Part shown: positions 61,470 through 64,000 of the stretch, one piece after another
Position numbering within the stretch: position 1 is the stretch's first letter
How the letters are laid out: each line of letters starts with the position of its first letter
Source: DATJIG01 sp050260515
Lineage (GTDB): Bacteria; Pseudomonadota; Alphaproteobacteria; SMXQ01
Direction: 5' to 3'
Length of the DNA: 64,000 nt
NCBI GenBank assembly: GCA_050260515.1
Contig: JBLNCI010000022.1
Span: 62,001 to 126,000, forward strand
Made by a program: the position numbers and the translations under genes
Notes under the pieces: generated by a model
The model's database searches: none
Told to the model about the DNA's origin: nothing
The model's input: the letters and a program-made list of their open reading frames with translations, nothing else

Positions 61470-61757
61470 ATGCGGAAAGCGCGGGCTCCCAGCTTCTCGG
61501 ACACGAACACCGCCCGGGCGCAGCGGACGGAGCTGCGCCGTCTCGGCGCCGGCGGCTGGACGCTGATTGCCGTCCTCGGCGGCTTCCTCGTCCTCGCTGC
61601 CGCGTTCGCGGTCTATGCCTGGCGGTCGATCGGCCGGGTCGAGATCAGCGAGAGCGGCTGGATCGCCATGGCCGTCGGCGTGCTGTTCACGGCGGTGATC
61701 GGAATCGGGCTCATGGCGCTCGTGTTCTACTCCAGTCGGCAAAACTACGACCGGTGA
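61470..61757 (+). CDS. Hypothetical two-helix membrane protein
   Basis: A 95-aa protein with a basic N-terminus (about 28 residues) and two helices (TLIAVLGGFLVLAAAFAVYAW and GWIAMAVGVLFTAVIGIGLMALVFY). ATG at 61470. No ribosome site is obvious. The pattern fits small inner-membrane proteins of unknown function. Confidence 0.6.
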   Translation: MRKARAPSFSDTNTARAQRTELRRLGAGGWTLIAVLGGFLVLAAAFAVYAWRSIGRVEISESGWIAMAVGVLFTAVIGIGLMALVFYSSRQNYDR

Positions 61758-61874
61758 ACGCCGGCGCCGGCGGCATTGCCCGGATGCCGCCCCGCGCTTT
61801 CCCGCCTTTGACCAACCGACGCACGGTGCCAATATAACGGTGAAGCTGTGAGGACCCGATACTCAGGAGCGAAC

Positions 61875-62834
61875 GTGTCCGCTGGCGCCGAACGCATACC
61901 GGACCTCGACCGACTTCTTGCGTCGCTGGTCGGGCTCCATGCGCAGGTCCCCAAGGATGCGCTGAGCGCCTCCCGCCTCGGCACCGAGCGTGCGGGCAGC
62001 GCGGTCTCGGTTCACATCCCCGGCGTGGCGTCCGGCATGTTCCTGACCGTCGGCTACCTCGTGACCGATGCCGAGACCGTCTGGCTCACCGATCATCGCG
62101 GCCGCACCGCCCCCGCCTTCGCCCTCGCCGTCGACCAGGAGACCGGGTTCGCGCTGGTTCGTGCCGCGTCCGTGGGCTCGCTCGACGCCCCGCCGCTCGA
62201 TCTCGGCGACTCGGATACGCTCAAGGTCGGCGATGCGGCCGTCGTCGCCGGCAGCGGCGGACGCGCCGCCGCGGTCGCGGCCCGCGCCGTCGCCCGCCAG
62301 CCGTTCACCGGCTACTGGGAATACATGATCGACGATGCGATCTTCACCGCGCCCGCCCATCCGCACTGGGCCGGTACGGCCGTGCTCGACGGCGCGGGAC
62401 GTCTGGTCGGGATCGGCTCGCTCAAGGTCGAGCAGTTGGTCGAGCGCCGCGCCGTCACCGACACCAACATGTCGATCCCGATCAACCTGCTGAAGCCGGT
62501 CGTCGCCGACCTCCTCGCCCACGGCCGGCGCTCGGGGCCTGCGCGTCCATGGCTCGGCGTGCATACCGCCGAATTCCGGGGGCGCCTGCTAGTGGTCGAT
62601 GTCACCGACGACGGACCGGCGGCAAAGGCCGGGATCAAGGAAGGCGACGCGATCACCGCGGTCGCCGGACAGCCGGTGACCGAGCTCGCCGACTTCTATC
62701 GCACCGTCTGGCAGACGGGCCCGGCCGGCACCGAGATCCCGCTGACCCTGCGGCGGGACGGCGAGAGAGTGGAGGTGGTCGTGTCCTCGATCGACCGCGC
62801 GACGCGGCAGCGCCCGCGCCGACTCCATTCGTGA
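61875..62834 (+). CDS. HtrA-like protein lacking the protease triad, with PDZ domain
   Basis: A 319-aa protein of the S1C (HtrA/DegP) layout: trypsin-like barrel, then a PDZ domain (about 222-310; PWLGVHTAEFRGRLLVVDV, GPAAKAGIKEGDAITAVAGQPV). The three catalytic sites seem lost: LTVGYLVTDAE (57-67) lacks the His of TNxHV, DQETGFALV lacks the Asp of TDLAV, and HPHWAGTA (162-169) replaces GNSGGP. There is no signal peptide. A GTG at 61875 has AGGAG at good spacing. It likely acts as a non-enzymatic binding protein. Overlaps the next gene start. Confidence 0.8.
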   Translation: MSAGAERIPDLDRLLASLVGLHAQVPKDALSASRLGTERAGSAVSVHIPGVASGMFLTVGYLVTDAETVWLTDHRGRTAPAFALAVDQETGFALVRAASVGSLDAPPLDLGDSDTLKVGDAAVVAGSGGRAAAVAARAVARQPFTGYWEYMIDDAIFTAPAHPHWAGTAVLDGAGRLVGIGSLKVEQLVERRAVTDTNMSIPINLLKPVVADLLAHGRRSGPARPWLGVHTAEFRGRLLVVDVTDDGPAAKAGIKEGDAITAVAGQPVTELADFYRTVWQTGPAGTEIPLTLRRDGERVEVVVSSIDRATRQRPRRLHS

Positions 62835-63310
62835 GCGCCGAGCCGCCCCTGACGCCGCAGTTCGAATACGCGATCTACATCGCCGCTGCGTCCGAAACGG
62901 TCTGGACCGCGCTGACTGTCGGCGCCTTCACGCGCCAGTTCTTCTTCGGTCGTAGCGTCGAATCGAAGTGGACGGTCGGTTCGCCGTTCGTGCTGCGCAT
63001 GGCCGACGGCCGCGTCGATTCCGAGGGCGAAGTCCTCGAGGCATCGCCGCCGCGGGTTCTGTCGCTGAGCTGGCGCGTGGTGTGGCTCGACGACTTCAAG
63101 GATCTGCCCGCCGGCCGCGTGACCTACCGCATCGATCCCGTCGGCGACGCCGTGCGGCTGCAGGTGCAGACGTTCCAGCCCGATCCCGCGGACCCGCGCC
63201 TCCTCGAAGGGGCCCGCAACGGCTGGCCCCTGATCCTCAGCAGCTTGAAGAGTCTGCTGGAAACCGGTAAGCCGCTGCGGGTCTCCATTCCGGAACCTCC
63301 CGCCGCATAG
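62831..63310 (+). CDS. SRPBCC (Aha1/START-like) protein
   Basis: A 159-aa protein of the SRPBCC superfamily, a ligand-binding helix-grip fold. The opening YAIYIAAASETVWTALTVGAFTRQFFFGRSVESKW, and WPLILSSLKSLLETGKPL near the end, match the AHSA1-like subgroup. The GTG start overlaps the stop of the pseudoprotease gene (GTGA), so they are translationally coupled. Ligand unknown. A paralogue follows 34 bp later. Confidence 0.85.
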   Translation: MSAEPPLTPQFEYAIYIAAASETVWTALTVGAFTRQFFFGRSVESKWTVGSPFVLRMADGRVDSEGEVLEASPPRVLSLSWRVVWLDDFKDLPAGRVTYRIDPVGDAVRLQVQTFQPDPADPRLLEGARNGWPLILSSLKSLLETGKPLRVSIPEPPAA

Positions 63311-63344
63311 CGGCGTTTCCACGAATCAACCGTCGGGCCACACC

Positions 63345-63869
63345 ATGAGCGACTCGCGCTTCGAGTACGTCACCTACATCGACACGACGGTCGACAAGGT
63401 CTGGAACGCCCTCACCGATCCCCGAATCACGCGGCTGTACTGGGGCGGATGGAGCCTGCGGTCGGCGTGGAAGGTCGGCACGCCGGTACGGTTGGTGATG
63501 GAGAGCGCGGTCGACGAGGAAGGGGTGCCGACCGAGCAAGGCACCACCATCGTCAGCGTCCAGGGTCAGGTCCTGGAATGCGAGCGCCCCAGGCGCCTGT
63601 CGTACTCGTGGCATGTCCAGCTCGTGGAGGAGATGCGCCGCGAGCAACCCTCGCGCGTGGTCTTCGAGCTGCAACCGGTCGGCCAGACCGTGAAGCTCAC
63701 CCTCACCCACGACGGATTTGCCCCCGCGGGAATAACTGTGCAAGGCATCCGTTGCGGCTGGCCGGTGATCCTGTCGAGCCTCAAGACCTATCTGGAGCGC
63801 GGCACTACGCTCGACATCTCCGCGCCCGAAAGCGACGACGCGGCGCAGGACTGGCGTAGCGGGATGTAG
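63345..63869 (+). CDS. SRPBCC (Aha1/START-like) protein, second copy
   Basis: A 174-aa paralogue of the preceding gene: FEYVTYIDTTVDKVWNALTDPRITRLYWGGWSLRS and WPVILSSLKTYLERG match at the same places. The C-terminus adds a short acidic tail. ATG at 63345. Third gene of the plus-strand unit. AHSA1-like proteins often sit beside ArsR regulators, but none is seen here. Confidence 0.87.
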   Translation: MSDSRFEYVTYIDTTVDKVWNALTDPRITRLYWGGWSLRSAWKVGTPVRLVMESAVDEEGVPTEQGTTIVSVQGQVLECERPRRLSYSWHVQLVEEMRREQPSRVVFELQPVGQTVKLTLTHDGFAPAGITVQGIRCGWPVILSSLKTYLERGTTLDISAPESDDAAQDWRSGM

Positions 63870-63872
63870 GCG

Positions 63873-63998
63873 CTAGGGTCCGGCGAAGCTCCTCGAATAA
63901 CTGCCCATACGGAGCGCGACATCCGGCACAGGCGCGCCGACCGCATCGGCGAACCTGAGGGTGCACTGGGTGATCTGCGCCGGATCAGCGGCGATCCC
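63873..63998 (-). CDS. Possible 3' end of a minus-strand gene leaving the window
   Basis: On the minus strand one frame stays open from the window edge to a stop at 63873-63875 and ends DVALRMGSYSRSFAGP. Composition is compatible with coding, but the piece is only about 41 codons and I recognise nothing. Confidence 0.35.
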   Translation of the reverse strand, partial: GIAADPAQITQCTLRFADAVGAPVPDVALRMGSYSRSFAGP

Positions 63999-64000
63999 GA

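Overview
The window is a GC-rich bacterial chromosome segment, gene-dense and without integrases, transposases, rRNA or CRISPR. Gene content points to an alphaproteobacterium, probably Hyphomicrobiales-like. The pointers are a complete aapJQMP amino-acid ABC operon, a divergent recG / sdhE-mfd arrangement, a PleD-like protein, and many orphan Bug (TctC-type) periplasmic receptors next to catabolic genes. This placement is inferred from gene content; no phylogenetic marker could be compared.

Region 1 (about 1-10.1 kb, minus strand) is a catabolic cluster. In transcription order it runs: class V aminotransferase, Rieske oxygenase B, Bug receptor B, Bug receptor A, Rieske oxygenase A, VOC protein, Fe/spermidine-type solute-binding protein, class III (LigB-type) extradiol dioxygenase, and a 4,5-dihydroxyphthalate-decarboxylase/NMT1-like protein. 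A divergent GntR/FCD regulator (10210-10941) sits across a 126-bp gap that holds a good operator candidate. Rieske oxygenase A carries a 37-bp tandem duplication that frameshifts its C-terminus. Region 2 (10.9-15.6 kb, minus) is a second module: Rieske oxygenase C, a TPP-dependent enzyme, another Bug receptor, a terminator, and then a decayed SDR gene.

Region 3 (15.8-25.5 kb) holds greB and a YaiI-like gene (plus), DoxX, a pstSCAB operon preceded by a triple Pho-box-like repeat, an alpha/beta hydrolase, a DUF1850 plus TAXI receptor pair lacking its TRAP permease, a DUF599 protein and an isochorismatase-family hydrolase. Region 4 (25.5-38 kb) is more core-like: a pentapeptide-repeat protein, a degenerate PleD-like protein, mfd, sdhE, recG, a DUF502 protein, a lipoprotein and a chemoreceptor.

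Region 5 (38-48.1 kb) has a Bug receptor divergent from aapJQMP (followed by an unknown 129-aa gene and an SDR), then a PEBP protein, a pirin and two adjacent Bug receptors. Region 6 (48.3-55.9 kb) has a solitary groES with a His/Cys-rich tail, a triheme cytochrome c, an exported GlcG/HbpS protein, an NMT1-like receptor, a cytochrome-c/beta-propeller (Vgb-like) fusion, two copies of a 47-bp terminator around a 50-aa membrane protein, and an EI24/CysZ-like protein.

Region 7 (56-64 kb) has an outer-membrane barrel protein, small membrane proteins, and a minus-strand set of hydrolase, GlcG, MOSC and ketopantoate-reductase-like genes. It ends with tRNA-Lys(UUU), and a plus-strand operon of an HtrA-like pseudoprotease with two SRPBCC proteins. 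The main theme is scavenging and breakdown of small organic or aromatic acids: six Bug, one TAXI, two NMT1-like, one Fe/spermidine-type and one amino-acid receptor, three Rieske oxygenases and one ring-cleavage dioxygenase, with no dedicated Rieske reductase or Bug permease in view.
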